Source of the DNA: Alloyangia mangrovi
GTDB lineage: Bacteria; Pseudomonadota; Alphaproteobacteria; Rhodobacterales; Rhodobacteraceae
Assembly: GCF_002300555.2 (NCBI RefSeq)
Contig: NZ_NTHN02000006.1
Span: 62,001 to 126,000, forward strand
Direction: 5' to 3'
Length of the DNA stretch: 64,000 bases
Of the stretch, positions 9,318 through 20,145 are shown piece after piece (the first letter of the stretch is position 1; each line of letters starts with the position of its first letter). A model generated the notes under the pieces. It ran no database searches. It had not been told where the DNA came from and saw nothing but the letters and a program-made list of their open reading frames with translations. The position numbers and the translations under genes are program-made.

Positions 9318-10382
9318 ATGAACGACATGACCACCGACCCGATCCGTCCCGCTCAGGCCCCCGCCGATCACCCGGCGCTCCCACGCGAAAAAGTCGGTAT
9401 CCTGCTCGCCAACCTCGGCACGCCCGATCACTACAGCTACTGGCCGATGCGCCGCTACCTCTCCGAGTTCCTCTCGGATCAGCGCGTGATCGACTACCCG
9501 AAGTGGAAATGGCAGCCGCTGCTGCAGCTGATCATCCTCAGCAAGCGGCCTTTCGCCTCTGGCAAGAACTACAAGTCGATCTGGAACGAGGCGCTCAACG
9601 AGAGCCCCCTCATGACCATCACCAAGGCGCAGACCGCCGCCCTCGCGGCGTCGATGAAAGAGCGTTACGGCGATCAGGTCATGGTCGACTTCTGCATGCG
9701 CTACGGCAACCCCTCGACCAAGTCCAAGGTCAAGGCGATGACCGAGGCAGGCTGCCGCAAGATCCTCTTCTTCCCGCTCTACCCGCAATACGCGGGGGCA
9801 ACCTCGGCCACCGCCAACGACGCGTTCTTCAAGGCACTGATGGACGAGCCATGGCAGCCCACCGCCCGCGTCGTCGATCCCTATTTCGAGAACCCGGCCT
9901 ATATCGAGGCGCTGGCCCAGTCGGTCGAGCGCGCCTATGCCGCCAAGGACGAAAAGCCCGAGATGCTGGTGGTCTCCTACCACGGCATGCCGAAGCGCTA
10001 TCTGATGCAGGGTGATCCCTATCATTGCCAGTGCCAGAAATCGACGCGACTGCTGCGCGAGCGGCTCGGCTGGGACAAGACGCAGATTTGCACGACCTTC
10101 CAGTCGGTCTTCGGTCCCGAGGAATGGCTCAAGCCCTATACCGTCGAGGAGGTGGCGCGATTGGCCAAGGAAGAGGGCAAGAAGCGCATCGCGGTGATCG
10201 CCCCGGCCTTCTCCGCCGATTGCATCGAGACGCTCGAGGAGATCAACGAAGAGATCAAGGAGAGCTTCGAGCACGCCGGCGGCGAGGATTTCACCTATAT
10301 TCCCTGCCTCAACGACGAGCCCGCGCATATCGCGGCACTGAGCGGCGTGATCGAGGAAAACCTCAGGGGCTGGCTGGACTGA
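9318..10382 (+). CDS. hemH: Ferrochelatase
   Basis: 354 aa enzyme that inserts ferrous iron into protoporphyrin IX, the last step of heme synthesis, probably at the inner membrane face. Family landmarks are GILLANLGTPD near residue 30, QRVIDYPKWKW, the catalytic His in VVSYHGMPKRY, and PAFSADCIETLEEI with the active-site Glu region. The ATG at 9318 is preceded by GAGGGAAC, a reasonable ribosome site. A strong hairpin terminator follows at 10411. Confidence 0.96.
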   Translation: MNDMTTDPIRPAQAPADHPALPREKVGILLANLGTPDHYSYWPMRRYLSEFLSDQRVIDYPKWKWQPLLQLIILSKRPFASGKNYKSIWNEALNESPLMTITKAQTAALAASMKERYGDQVMVDFCMRYGNPSTKSKVKAMTEAGCRKILFFPLYPQYAGATSATANDAFFKALMDEPWQPTARVVDPYFENPAYIEALAQSVERAYAAKDEKPEMLVVSYHGMPKRYLMQGDPYHCQCQKSTRLLRERLGWDKTQICTTFQSVFGPEEWLKPYTVEEVARLAKEEGKKRIAVIAPAFSADCIETLEEINEEIKESFEHAGGEDFTYIPCLNDEPAHIAALSGVIEENLRGWLD

Positions 10383-10410
10383 ACCCGGCGCTCCGGCGAT
10401 GTTCCAAAGG

Positions 10411-10438
10411 AAAAGGCGGTGCCGGGGCACCGCCTTTT
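10411..10438. terminator. Bidirectional rho-independent terminator between hemH and the small ORF
   Basis: Inverted repeat AAAAGGCGGTGCC / GGCACCGCCTTTT with a two-base loop. It has an A tract on one side and a T tract on the other, so it can serve both convergent genes. Confidence 0.9.
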
Positions 10439-10461
10439 GCATGTCTGGCTGAAGCGTCCGG

Positions 10462-10656
10462 TCAGTCGGTCGCAGAGGCTGCGGCCACGACGGCGATCAA
10501 CAGCAGCGGGATCAGGATGCCGCCATAGGAGGACGACGCTTCGGTGCCGTCAACCACGACGACCGGTTCGGAAACCGGTGTGGCGCTGTCGTAGGACCCG
10601 GCCATGACCGAGGTCGCGGATACTGCGAGCACGGCGGCGAGTGCAAATTTCTTCAT
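10462..10656 (-). CDS. Small exported protein with C-terminal hydrophobic segment
   Basis: 64 aa. The N-terminus MKKFALAAVLAVSATSVMAG is a clear signal peptide with an AxA-type cleavage site. The mature part is a short acidic/Ser linker (residues about 20-46) followed by one hydrophobic helix, GGILIPLLLIAVVAAAS, at the C-terminus. The start at 10656 has a GGAGAAC ribosome site; an in-frame upstream extension reads like untranslated DNA and lacks any signal. I do not recognise a function. It shares the hemH terminator from the opposite side. Confidence 0.75.
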   Translation of the reverse strand: MKKFALAAVLAVSATSVMAGSYDSATPVSEPVVVVDGTEASSSYGGILIPLLLIAVVAAASATD

Positions 10657-10816
10657 GCTGTTCTCCAGATCAACGCCTGCCGCGGCATGGTGAATTCCAA
10701 AGCTGAATTCCGCCCCGGCAAGCCCAGGACTTACCTCGTGTCTCTGGTCTAAGCAGCAAATTCCGAAGATTGCAAACTCTGGCTGACGCAACGTCCGCCG
10801 CGCCGCCCGGCCGCCG

Positions 10817-11416
10817 TCAAATGAGCAACACCTGCGTGCCGACCTGTGCCATCTCGTAAAGCGCTTCGATATGCTCGTTGTAGAGCCCGATGCAGCCGTT
10901 CGACGAGCGGCGCCCGATCTTCCGCGTGTCGTGTGTGCCGTGGATGCGGTAGTACTGCCAGCTCAGGTGCAGAGCGCGGGTGCCGAGCGGGTTGTCGGGG
11001 CCCGGCGGCACGTAGTCCGGCCACTCCGGGTTGCGCTGCTTCATCGAGGGTGTCGGACGCCAGTCGGGGCTCGGATCCTTCAGCACCACCTGCGTGCGGC
11101 CCTTGCGGGTCAGGTCGTCGGTCAGCGGCACCGAAGAGGGGTAGAGATGGTATGTGCCGTTCTGTTCCCAGAAGTGCAGCGCGCGCGAGGAAATATCCAC
11201 CAGCACCGCGCCCTTGTTCAGGTTGCTGAAGTAGGGCTGCCAGTCGAGCGTGCGGAAGCTCGAGATGTTGTGGCGGATGACCTTCGAGATATCATTCTCC
11301 ATCTCGACCGTGCCCGCGCCATTGTAGCTCTGCGCAAGGGCCGGGGTCGCCGCAGCGCCAGCCAGCGCGGCCGATCCGGCGAGGAAGGCGCGACGGGAGT
11401 AGGGGGATTTTGCCAT
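10817..11416 (-). CDS. L,D-transpeptidase (YkuD domain), Tat-like signal
   Basis: 199 aa exported protein. It starts at 11416 (MAKSPYSRRAFLAGSAALAG), with a twin-arginine-like RR and an AAAGGA ribosome site. The YkuD catalytic segment is at the C-terminus, with HGTHD followed by GRRSSNGCIGL. The usual SHGC nucleophile motif reads SNGC here. Such enzymes form 3-3 peptidoglycan cross-links or attach proteins to peptidoglycan. An in-frame GTG at 11440 is a less likely start. It is unlinked to other wall genes except the CAP-domain lipoprotein and the second YkuD gene nearby. Confidence 0.88.
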   Translation of the reverse strand: MAKSPYSRRAFLAGSAALAGAAATPALAQSYNGAGTVEMENDISKVIRHNISSFRTLDWQPYFSNLNKGAVLVDISSRALHFWEQNGTYHLYPSSVPLTDDLTRKGRTQVVLKDPSPDWRPTPSMKQRNPEWPDYVPPGPDNPLGTRALHLSWQYYRIHGTHDTRKIGRRSSNGCIGLYNEHIEALYEMAQVGTQVLLI

Positions 11417-11648
11417 GGCAGAGATGTCCTTTGGAGCCACGAAAAACGAAAAAGCCAGTACGAGGCGTCTGAGGCCTTACGCCCGACAACCGTTAAGAGT
11501 TCCCTAATCATATGGCGAGAGCGCCGCAGTCGCAAATCAAACGCAGGTGTACACGTACGATCACATGTATGTGGGTTTGATCAGTCCGCCTGCGCGAGCT
11601 ATGTGTGTGCCGCAATAGTGAACCAGCGGTACGCGAAGGCCAGCCAAC

Positions 11649-12206
11649 ATGAACAGACGCACGTTTCTCCTGCTCTCCTCCGGGCTTCTCGCGGCGGCTT
11701 GTGCCTCCACGGTGACCCCGCCGCAGATCGGGCCGGATGGAAAACCCCTGCCGCGCGTCTATCGGATCAACGAGGGTGACAGCGGCCGGATCGAGTACTC
11801 GATGCTCGATTCCGTGAACGCGCTGCGCCAGGCGCGCGGAGTGCCGGCCGTGACGCTCGACAGCAAGCTCAACGCCGCCGCTGCGACCCATTCGCGCGAC
11901 ATGTCGGTGCAAAACCGCCCCTGGCATTTCGGCTCGGACGGCTCCTCGCCGATCGACCGGGTGCAGCGCGTCGGCTACACCGGCCGCCTGCTCGGCGAGA
12001 ACATCTCGGAGACCTACGAGTCCGAGCTCGAGACCCTCGCCGCCTGGATGGAAGAAGCGCCGACCCGCGACGTCATCCTCGACCCGGGTGCGCGCCAGAT
12101 GGGCTTTTCCTGGTTCCAAGAGCCGGGCGGCAAGATCTGGTGGACCCTGGTCATGGGGGCGCCCGACCTCGCCCCGACACCGGGCACGCAGATGGCAGGT
12201 TTCTGA
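11649..12206 (+). CDS. CAP-domain (SCP/PR1) lipoprotein
   Basis: 185 aa. A lipoprotein signal with lipobox LAAAC (Cys18) is followed by a CAP/SCP domain. Visible family features are AAATHSRDM, RPWHFGSDGSSPIDRVQRVGY and LLGENI. Bacterial CAP proteins are secreted and mostly of unknown biochemical role; wall or metal-related functions have been proposed. The start at 11649 gives MNRRTFLLLSSGLLAAAC. It ends in a strong terminator and is divergent from the YkuD gene across a 232-base gap, which holds no other feature I can name. Confidence 0.88.
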   Translation: MNRRTFLLLSSGLLAAACASTVTPPQIGPDGKPLPRVYRINEGDSGRIEYSMLDSVNALRQARGVPAVTLDSKLNAAAATHSRDMSVQNRPWHFGSDGSSPIDRVQRVGYTGRLLGENISETYESELETLAAWMEEAPTRDVILDPGARQMGFSWFQEPGGKIWWTLVMGAPDLAPTPGTQMAGF

Positions 12207-12228
12207 AACTCGCTGCATCGGCCTGATG

Positions 12229-12255
12229 AAAAGACCGCCCCCGGGCGGTCTTTTT
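12229..12255 (+). terminator. Rho-independent terminator of the CAP-domain gene
   Basis: Stem AAAAGACCGCCC / GGGCGGTCTTTTT with a T tract, 22 bases after the stop codon. Confidence 0.92.
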
Positions 12256-12672
12256 CGTTTCGACAAGGGCGCGGAGCGGACCGTCTTGTTGGCATGACAC
12301 CCTTTTTGATCACGGTTCCCGAAGAGATTTTCGGGCGGCATGGTCTCTAGAAGTCGGCTTTGCGGACTGTGCCTCCATTCGACTCGGGCGCTCGGGAATT
12401 CCAGTTGATGCCGAACCAATTCGACAATACCTGAAACCTGCCGGTAATAGAGTTGCAGGGTGGTGTCTCCTGAGCCTGTCTTGCGACAGGTTCTTCTTCG
12501 CCACCGCGTCAAACCTGAATTGATCAGGGGGGCGCTTCGACGTGGTTCACGGCCTTTCCTGATCGTCACGAAATGACGGACCGTTGAACTTCGGCCGGGA
12601 AAGCGAGAGCGCAATGCATCCCTGCCTCACCTCCTATTTTGCCCTTGGCGGCACTCAACTGCGCCACGCCAT
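12256..12672. other. Non-coding stretch, nothing recognised
   Basis: About 415 bases between two terminators facing each other. Short open frames exist, for example a 64-codon GTG-initiated frame on the minus strand at 12310-12504, but none has a convincing ribosome site or a recognisable product. Base composition looks less GC-rich than the flanking genes. A short inverted repeat CCTGTC...GACAGG lies near 12475-12491. It may be a degraded gene or hold an untranslated RNA. Confidence 0.4.
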
Positions 12673-12698
12673 GCAAAAGGCCGCCCCGGGGGCGGCCT
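12673..12698 (-). terminator. Rho-independent terminator of the second YkuD gene
   Basis: On the minus strand the perfect stem AGGCCGCCCC / GGGGCGGCCT is followed by TTTT. It lies just downstream of the YkuD lipoprotein stop. Confidence 0.88.
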
Positions 12699-12736
12699 GT
12701 CGGTCGGCTCTCCACGACGGCCCTTGGGGGGCAGGA

Positions 12737-13258
12737 TCAGGGCATGATGAGAATCGGCGTCGGCTTGTCGGTGCGGATCATCGCGTAGATGTCCTCCATC
12801 TCGCGGTCGGTCACCGCGATGCAACCCCAGGTCCAGTCCCAGACCCCGTTCTGATATGGCGCCGGACGACCGTGAATGAAGATGTCGCCACCCGGGCTCT
12901 TGCCGAGATAGCGTGCCTCGGCGCGGTCGGCGGCATTGGGATAGTCGATCCCGAGACTCAGGTGGAACCGCGAGTTCGGGTTGCGCCGGTCGATCATGTA
13001 GAGACCCTCGGGCGTCTTGCCGTCGCCCTCGATCTTCTTGTCGCCGATGGGGTCGAAACCGAGCCCGACGTTGTAGATCTTCACGATCGAATCATGGTGA
13101 AGCAGGTACATCTTGCGAGCCTGCTTGTGGACCACGACATGGGTAACCGTCGGCCCGCTATAGGACCTGAATTTCATGCTCGGTTGCTCGCGCCCACCGC
13201 CGCAGGCGGCAAGCAGCAACACCGCTGCCAGCACGAAAACGTGCCTGCCAATAAACAT
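12737..13258 (-). CDS. YkuD-domain lipoprotein, YafK-like L,D-transpeptidase family
   Basis: 173 aa. The start at 13258 gives a lipoprotein signal MFIGRHVFVLAAVLLLAAC with the lipid-attachment Cys at 19. The domain has GDGKTPEGLYMIDRRNP, the conserved HGRPAP, and the catalytic Cys in DWTWGCIAVTD, which fits the YafK-like branch where W-GC replaces SHGC. An in-frame extension upstream would swallow the signal peptide, so it was rejected. YafK-type enzymes can hydrolyse peptidoglycan-lipoprotein links as well as transfer. It ends at the terminator at 12673. Confidence 0.87.
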   Translation of the reverse strand: MFIGRHVFVLAAVLLLAACGGGREQPSMKFRSYSGPTVTHVVVHKQARKMYLLHHDSIVKIYNVGLGFDPIGDKKIEGDGKTPEGLYMIDRRNPNSRFHLSLGIDYPNAADRAEARYLGKSPGGDIFIHGRPAPYQNGVWDWTWGCIAVTDREMEDIYAMIRTDKPTPILIMP

Positions 13259-13355
13259 CTTGCCTGTCTCACTCGTTCTTATTTTGCCACAGTTATACAT
13301 GACTGCGGGGCATCGCGATAGGAGGAGATGGCAGGAAGCTGTCGGAATCTCGGCA

Positions 13356-14573
13356 TTATTGCCTTTTGAATCCTGCAACGAGCTCGATGTGGGTCGACCA
13401 GCGGAACTGGTCCACCACGCGCAGCCCGTCCAGCACGTAACCGGCCCGCAGCAGCGCCGCAGCGTCGCGGGCAAAGGTCACCGGGTTGCAGGAGACAAAG
13501 GCAATGCGGGGGATCTTCGCCTCGCAGAGCTGCGCCACCTGCGCCTCGGCCCCGGCGCGCGGCGGGTCGATCACCGCGGCGTCGAAACGCGCAAGCTCGG
13601 CGGGCAACAGCGGGTTGCGGAAGAGATCGCGCGCCTCGGTGGTCACGTGGCGCAGACCCTGCGCATGGCGCCAGCCATGGTCGAGCGCCTGGGTCATCGC
13701 CCGGTCACCCTCGACCGCATGCACCCGCGCCGTCTCTGCGATCGGCAGCGCGAAGGTGCCGCAGCCGGCGAAAAGGTCGACCACTTGGCTCGCGCCTTCG
13801 ATGTGGTCCAGCACGTCGGCCAGCAGCGCCGCCTCGCCCTGCGGCGTCGCCTGCAGGAAGGCGCCCGGCGGCGGAGAAACCTCGGCCCGGCCCAGCTTCT
13901 GCATCGGCGGGCGTCGGGTCAGCACAACGTCTTCGCCCCAGGCGATACGCGCGCAATCATGCTGACGCGCCAGCTCGGAGAGCTGCTGCTGCATCTGCGC
14001 ATCGGCCTCCTTGCCACCCTTGGCGACAACGTCGAGCCCACCTTGGCTGGTGGTGAGCATGACCGAAAGCTCGGCCTTGCGGCTCGCCCCGAGCACGGCC
14101 AGCGCCTCGACCAGCGGCAGCGCGGCGGCCAGTTTCGGATCGATCACCCGGCAATCGGGGACTTCGACGATGACGTCCGAGCGCTTGCGGTGGAAGCCGA
14201 CCTGCGCGCCCTTCTTCGTGCGCTTGGCCGAGAAGCCGGCGCGGCGCCGGGTCTGCTCGGGCGACGTGGCAATCTCGCGGAACGCGGCCTCGATGCCATG
14301 GGCAGCAAGCGCGTGGCGCACCACCGTTTGCTTCCACTCGGCGACGAAATCCGCCCGCGCGTGCTGCAGCTGGCAGCCGCCGCAGGTCTTGGCGTGGCGG
14401 CAGGGCGGGCTGACCCGCATCTCCGAGGGCGTGAGGATGCGCGGCGCGTCCATGACGCCACCGGTGATCTCGCCCTCGACAACCTCGCCGGGCAGAGTGC
14501 CGGGCACGAAGACGGGACCGGCGGCGATGCCGTCCCCCTGGTGCCCGAGCCGTTCGATCGTGACCTGTTCCAT
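13356..14573 (-). CDS. 23S rRNA (uracil-5-)-methyltransferase, RlmD/RumA-like
   Basis: 405 aa TrmA-family RNA m5U methyltransferase. An N-terminal TRAM-like segment precedes a 4Fe-4S cysteine set in CRHAKTCGGCQLQH (about 72-85), plus CRVIDP later. SAM motif VVDLFAGCGTFALPIA follows. The catalytic region has IDPPRAGAEAQ and the nucleophile Cys in FVSCNPVTFARDAA. The start at 14573 (MEQVTIERLGHQGDG) was chosen; other Met codons 12 and 36 bases upstream are possible. Family assignment is firm, but the exact uridine is inferred. Confidence 0.9.
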   Translation of the reverse strand: MEQVTIERLGHQGDGIAAGPVFVPGTLPGEVVEGEITGGVMDAPRILTPSEMRVSPPCRHAKTCGGCQLQHARADFVAEWKQTVVRHALAAHGIEAAFREIATSPEQTRRRAGFSAKRTKKGAQVGFHRKRSDVIVEVPDCRVIDPKLAAALPLVEALAVLGASRKAELSVMLTTSQGGLDVVAKGGKEADAQMQQQLSELARQHDCARIAWGEDVVLTRRPPMQKLGRAEVSPPPGAFLQATPQGEAALLADVLDHIEGASQVVDLFAGCGTFALPIAETARVHAVEGDRAMTQALDHGWRHAQGLRHVTTEARDLFRNPLLPAELARFDAAVIDPPRAGAEAQVAQLCEAKIPRIAFVSCNPVTFARDAAALLRAGYVLDGLRVVDQFRWSTHIELVAGFKRQ

Positions 14574-14643
14574 GCGCCGCCTCATGCCCCCAACGGACCT
14601 TCCGCGCAAGCCTGTTAAACCGGGCGCATCGCCCCTGGAGAGC

Positions 14644-16476
14644 CTATTCCGCCGCTTCCCGCGGGTCGATCACCCCGCCGCTCTGGCGGTTCCAGTACCG
14701 CGCGTAGAGCCCGTCCTGCGCCAGCAGCGTCTCGTGGCTGCCCTGCTCGACGATGCGGCCCTGATCGAGGACGACGATCCGGTCCATGCTGGCAATGGTC
14801 GAGAGCCGGTGCGCGATGGCGAGTACCGTCTTGCCCTCCATCACCCTTTCGAGCGCGCGCTGGATCAGCGCCTCGACCTCGGAGTCGAGCGCCGAGGTCG
14901 CCTCGTCCATGACGAGGATCGGCGCATCCTTGAGGATCGCCCGCGCCAGCGCCACGCGCTGCCGCTGCCCGCCCGAGAGCTTCACCCCACGCTCGCCGAG
15001 ATGCGCATCATAGCCGGTGCGCCCCATGTGGTCGCGCAGGTGCAGGATGAACTCATGCGCTTCGGCCTTCTCGGCGGCGGCGATCACCTCCTCCATCGTG
15101 GCACCCGGGCGGCCGTAACGAATGTTGTCCAGCGCCGAGCGGTTGAACATCGCGGTCTCCTGCGTGACCATGCCGATCTGCCGCCGCAGGCTCTCCTGCG
15201 TGACGCCCGCGATGTTCTGCCCGTCGATGTAGATCCCGCCCTTTTCCGTGTCGTAGAGCCGCAGCAGCAGCGCTACGAGGGTCGACTTACCGGCGCCCGA
15301 GGCACCGACGATGCCCACCTTCTCGCCCGGCGCGATGTCGAGCGCGATATGCTCGACGCCGCCTTCCTTGCGGCCGTAGGCGAAGCCGGCGTCACGGAAT
15401 TCGACCCGCCCCTCGGGCACCTGCAGCGCCGGGGCTCCCGGTGCATCGAGCAGCGTATGATCGGGGGTCAGCGTGCGGATGCCATCCTCGATCTCGCCGA
15501 TATTGGCGTAGATTCCCATCAGCGTGAAACTGACCCAGCCGGTCATCTGGTTGAGCCGGATCGCCACCGTGCCCGCCGCGGCGATGTCGCCCGCGGTGAC
15601 ATAGCCGCGCGACCAGAAGACCAGCGCCCCGCCGATCAGCAGCACCGGCAGCGTGCCGGCCAGCGCCATCAGCCAGAAACGAAAGGCCGAGGCGATATGA
15701 CCGAAGGCGATGAACCGTTCCCGGTAGGTCGACATGGCGTCGAGCGCGGCCTGGTCCTCGAACTCGTCATGAGCGAAGAGCTTCACCGTCTTGATGTTGG
15801 TGACCGTGTCGACGAGCTGGCCGGTGACCATCGCCCGCGCCGCCGCCCGCGCCTTGGAGCGCGTCCGGATGCGCGGCATGAAATGCCGCAGCAGCAGCGC
15901 GTAGACCACAATCCAGGCCACCAGCCCCATCCCGATACGCCAGTCAATCGCGCCGACCAACCAGACTGAGCCGATCACCGAGGCCAGCGCGAAAAGTACC
16001 GCCTGGATGATTTCGGAAATAACGTCGTTGAGCGCCCGGGCGGTCTGCATCTCCTTCTGCGAGATGCGCCCGGCGAAATCATTGTCGAAGAAGGTGACCG
16101 AATGGCCCAGCGTGTAGCGGTGCACCCTGCTGAGGATCAGGTTGAACACGTTGGGCTGCATGATCACCGACTGCACGTAGGCCGAGAGCCCCGCCATCCC
16201 CGGCCGAAGCACCACGAAGAACAGCGCGCAGACCAGCAGGAACACCCAGTTCTCCGAGATCATCTCGCTGGCCGGGCTGTTCAGCGCCCGGTCGATCACA
16301 TCGCCGAGCAGCTTGGCCGACACCACCTCGAAGGCACCGCCGAGGATCGACAGGATCCCCGCCGGGATCACCACCGGCCAGGCCCCGCGCAGGGCCCAGA
16401 GCACGAAACGTGCCAGCGTCTGCGGTGGGGGCCGATCGGCGGGGGAAAACGGGTCTATCATGTCGGAAAGGCTCAT
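14644..16476 (-). CDS. ABC transporter, fused membrane and ATPase domains (exporter half 2)
   Basis: 610 aa type IV (exporter) half-transporter. The N-terminal membrane domain has about six helices over residues 30-325. The ATPase domain has Walker A GASGAGKST, the signature LSGGQRQRVALARAI, Walker B ILVMDEATSALDS and the switch His in AIAHRLSTI. It starts 27 bases after the stop of a homologous 614 aa gene, so the two probably form a heterodimer. Both keep Walker B Glu residues, so neither site is obviously degenerate. The substrate is unknown; lipid, peptide or drug export are the usual roles. Confidence 0.9.
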   Translation of the reverse strand: MSLSDMIDPFSPADRPPPQTLARFVLWALRGAWPVVIPAGILSILGGAFEVVSAKLLGDVIDRALNSPASEMISENWVFLLVCALFFVVLRPGMAGLSAYVQSVIMQPNVFNLILSRVHRYTLGHSVTFFDNDFAGRISQKEMQTARALNDVISEIIQAVLFALASVIGSVWLVGAIDWRIGMGLVAWIVVYALLLRHFMPRIRTRSKARAAARAMVTGQLVDTVTNIKTVKLFAHDEFEDQAALDAMSTYRERFIAFGHIASAFRFWLMALAGTLPVLLIGGALVFWSRGYVTAGDIAAAGTVAIRLNQMTGWVSFTLMGIYANIGEIEDGIRTLTPDHTLLDAPGAPALQVPEGRVEFRDAGFAYGRKEGGVEHIALDIAPGEKVGIVGASGAGKSTLVALLLRLYDTEKGGIYIDGQNIAGVTQESLRRQIGMVTQETAMFNRSALDNIRYGRPGATMEEVIAAAEKAEAHEFILHLRDHMGRTGYDAHLGERGVKLSGGQRQRVALARAILKDAPILVMDEATSALDSEVEALIQRALERVMEGKTVLAIAHRLSTIASMDRIVVLDQGRIVEQGSHETLLAQDGLYARYWNRQSGGVIDPREAAE

Positions 16477-16503
16477 GCCTCGTCCTCTCGCGTTCGGTCT
16501 AGA

Positions 16504-18348
<1,845 letters not shown>

Positions 18349-18390
18349 GGGTCAGGTCCTGAAATTAAGACACAAGTTCTTGGTCAGGCC

Positions 18391-18972
18391 TTACAGGAAC
18401 ACCATGACGGAAAAACTTGCCAGTGCGACGGCCATGGTCCGGTTGAACCAGCGCCAGGCCGCCGGGGTCGACAGCAGATAGGTTAGCAGCGCCCCCGCCG
18501 ACGTCCAGAACAGGCACACCACCAGGTTCAGACCTGAAAAGGCCGAGCCCAGCCGCAACGCCTCGCCCAGCGGGCCGAAAGCCGAGGGGTAGGCCGAGAC
18601 CGCCGCCAGCGCCACCGCCCAGACCTTGGGGTTGACCCATTGGAAGAGCACCGCCTCGATCAGCGTCATCGGGCGCGCCGCCTCGGCCTTCTTGCGGCGC
18701 TCGGAGTGCCAGAGTCCCCAGGCCATGTAGAGCATCCAGAGGCTCGCTGCGATGCGCAACACGAACTCCAGGCGCGGCATCTGTTGAAGCAATGCCGCGA
18801 TGCCGAGCCCGGTAAGCCCCGCGGTGATGCCGACGCCGATCACCACGCCGAAAAGATGCGGCAGGGTGCGCTTCACGCCGAAGCGGGCGCCCGAGGCAGT
18901 AAGGAGGATGACATTGGGACCCGGCGAGAAGAGCCCGAAGAAGACAAAGGCGTAGAGCGGGTCGAGAGTCAT
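18391..18972 (-). CDS. LysE family amino-acid exporter/translocator
   Basis: 193 aa inner-membrane protein of the LysE/RhtB family with about six hydrophobic helices. The family signature FSPGPNVILLTASGARFGVKR is at the N-terminus (about residues 14-34) and QWVNPKVWAVALAAVSAYP in the second half. It probably exports an amino acid or small metabolite; the substrate cannot be read from sequence. It follows the CCA-adding enzyme gene by nine bases and is likely in the hslO-nudix-cca operon. Confidence 0.9.
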   Translation of the reverse strand: MTLDPLYAFVFFGLFSPGPNVILLTASGARFGVKRTLPHLFGVVIGVGITAGLTGLGIAALLQQMPRLEFVLRIAASLWMLYMAWGLWHSERRKKAEAARPMTLIEAVLFQWVNPKVWAVALAAVSAYPSAFGPLGEALRLGSAFSGLNLVVCLFWTSAGALLTYLLSTPAAWRWFNRTMAVALASFSVMVFL

Positions 18973-18981
18973 GTAGTGCGC

Positions 18982-20145
18982 TTACTCGTCAGACAGAAGT
19001 TCCGCCTTGGTAAGCGTGAAACCCGATCCGATCCAGAGTTTCTCTGCCGCGCGCAGCGCCTCGCCCAGCTCGGGGCCTCTGAGCGCGGGCATGAAATCCT
19101 TTGCCGAGAGCGGAAAACTCACCTCGGTGCCCTTGGCCACCTGGAAGAGCGCCTCTTCCGTCACCGGCTGTTGGAAGCTTGCCGCACGCAGCAGGAGCAC
19201 GCTCTGCGCGATCTCGGCGCCGTGGCGATAGGAGAGCTCCGCCGGGCCCTGCGGCTCGCCGATCAGGCTCTGATAGGAGGAAAGCTGTCTCTGCTGCGCC
19301 TTCGACAGCCGCAGGTCGGGTTCTTCCACGCCGAGGCTGGCGAGCCTGCGCAGCGCGTCCGGGGCGACGGACAGTCTCTGTTCCTCGGCCACCAGTGGGC
19401 CCAGCGCGATCACCGAGGCCCCGGGCAGCACATGCGCCAGCACTCCGACCTGCGCCATGACCGAGACGGCGGGAACCGGGTCAGGCGCGGCCAGCAGGCG
19501 CAGCATCTCCTGCCCGACCCGTTCGCGCGACAGGGTGTCGAGCCCGTCCAGCGTCTCGGCGATCCCTGCCAGCGCCTCGGGATCGAAGCCCCGCTCGGGA
19601 TCGCCGTACCAGGCCGAGAAGCGGAAGTAGCGCAGCGTGCGCAGGTAATCCTCGCGGATACGGTCCGTCGCCTCGCCGATGAAGCGCACGTGGCGGGCCT
19701 TGAGGTCCGGCAGGCCGTTCAGCGGATCGAGGATCAGCCCCCGCGCATCGGCATAGAGCGCGTTCATGGTGAAGTCGCGCCGCGCCGCATCCTCGGCGAT
19801 GTCGTCCGAGAAGCGCACCACGGCGCGGCGGCCATCTGTCTCTGTATCGGCGCGGAAGGTGGTGATCTCGTGGCCGATGCCGCCCGCGACCACCGTCACC
19901 GTACCGTGCTCGATGCCGGTAGGCACCGGCTTCAGCCCCGCCGCCTGCGCCAGCTCGACCACCCGCTCGGGGCGGGCATCGCTGGCGATGTCGACGTCGC
20001 TCACCGCCACGCCCATCAGCGCGTTGCGCACGCAGCCGCCGACCACGTACCCCTGATGACCGCCGCCCTCGAGCATGGCGAGCACCTGCTGCGTCTCGGG
20101 TCGGGTCAGCCAGTCGCCGGTTACCGTGGTTTTTCCAAGGCTCAT
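18982..20145 (-). CDS. cca: CCA tRNA nucleotidyltransferase
   Basis: 387 aa poly(A) polymerase-type (class II) enzyme that adds or repairs the 3' CCA of tRNAs. Visible landmarks are YVVGGCVRNALMG (nucleotide-binding GG and R), the metal-binding SDVDIAS, and RRDFTMNALYAD followed by DLKARHVRFIGEATDRIREDYLRTLRYFRF. Its ATG overlaps the preceding NUDIX stop by four bases, indicating translational coupling. Confidence 0.95.
   Translation of the reverse strand: MSLGKTTVTGDWLTRPETQQVLAMLEGGGHQGYVVGGCVRNALMGVAVSDVDIASDARPERVVELAQAAGLKPVPTGIEHGTVTVVAGGIGHEITTFRADTETDGRRAVVRFSDDIAEDAARRDFTMNALYADARGLILDPLNGLPDLKARHVRFIGEATDRIREDYLRTLRYFRFSAWYGDPERGFDPEALAGIAETLDGLDTLSRERVGQEMLRLLAAPDPVPAVSVMAQVGVLAHVLPGASVIALGPLVAEEQRLSVAPDALRRLASLGVEEPDLRLSKAQQRQLSSYQSLIGEPQGPAELSYRHGAEIAQSVLLLRAASFQQPVTEEALFQVAKGTEVSFPLSAKDFMPALRGPELGEALRAAEKLWIGSGFTLTKAELLSDE

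Noticed and set aside
12310-12504. 64-codon minus-strand frame starting GTG (MAKKNLSQDRLRRHH)
   Set aside because: No homology recognised, weak ribosome site, and no conserved features; kept only as a note on the non-coding stretch.
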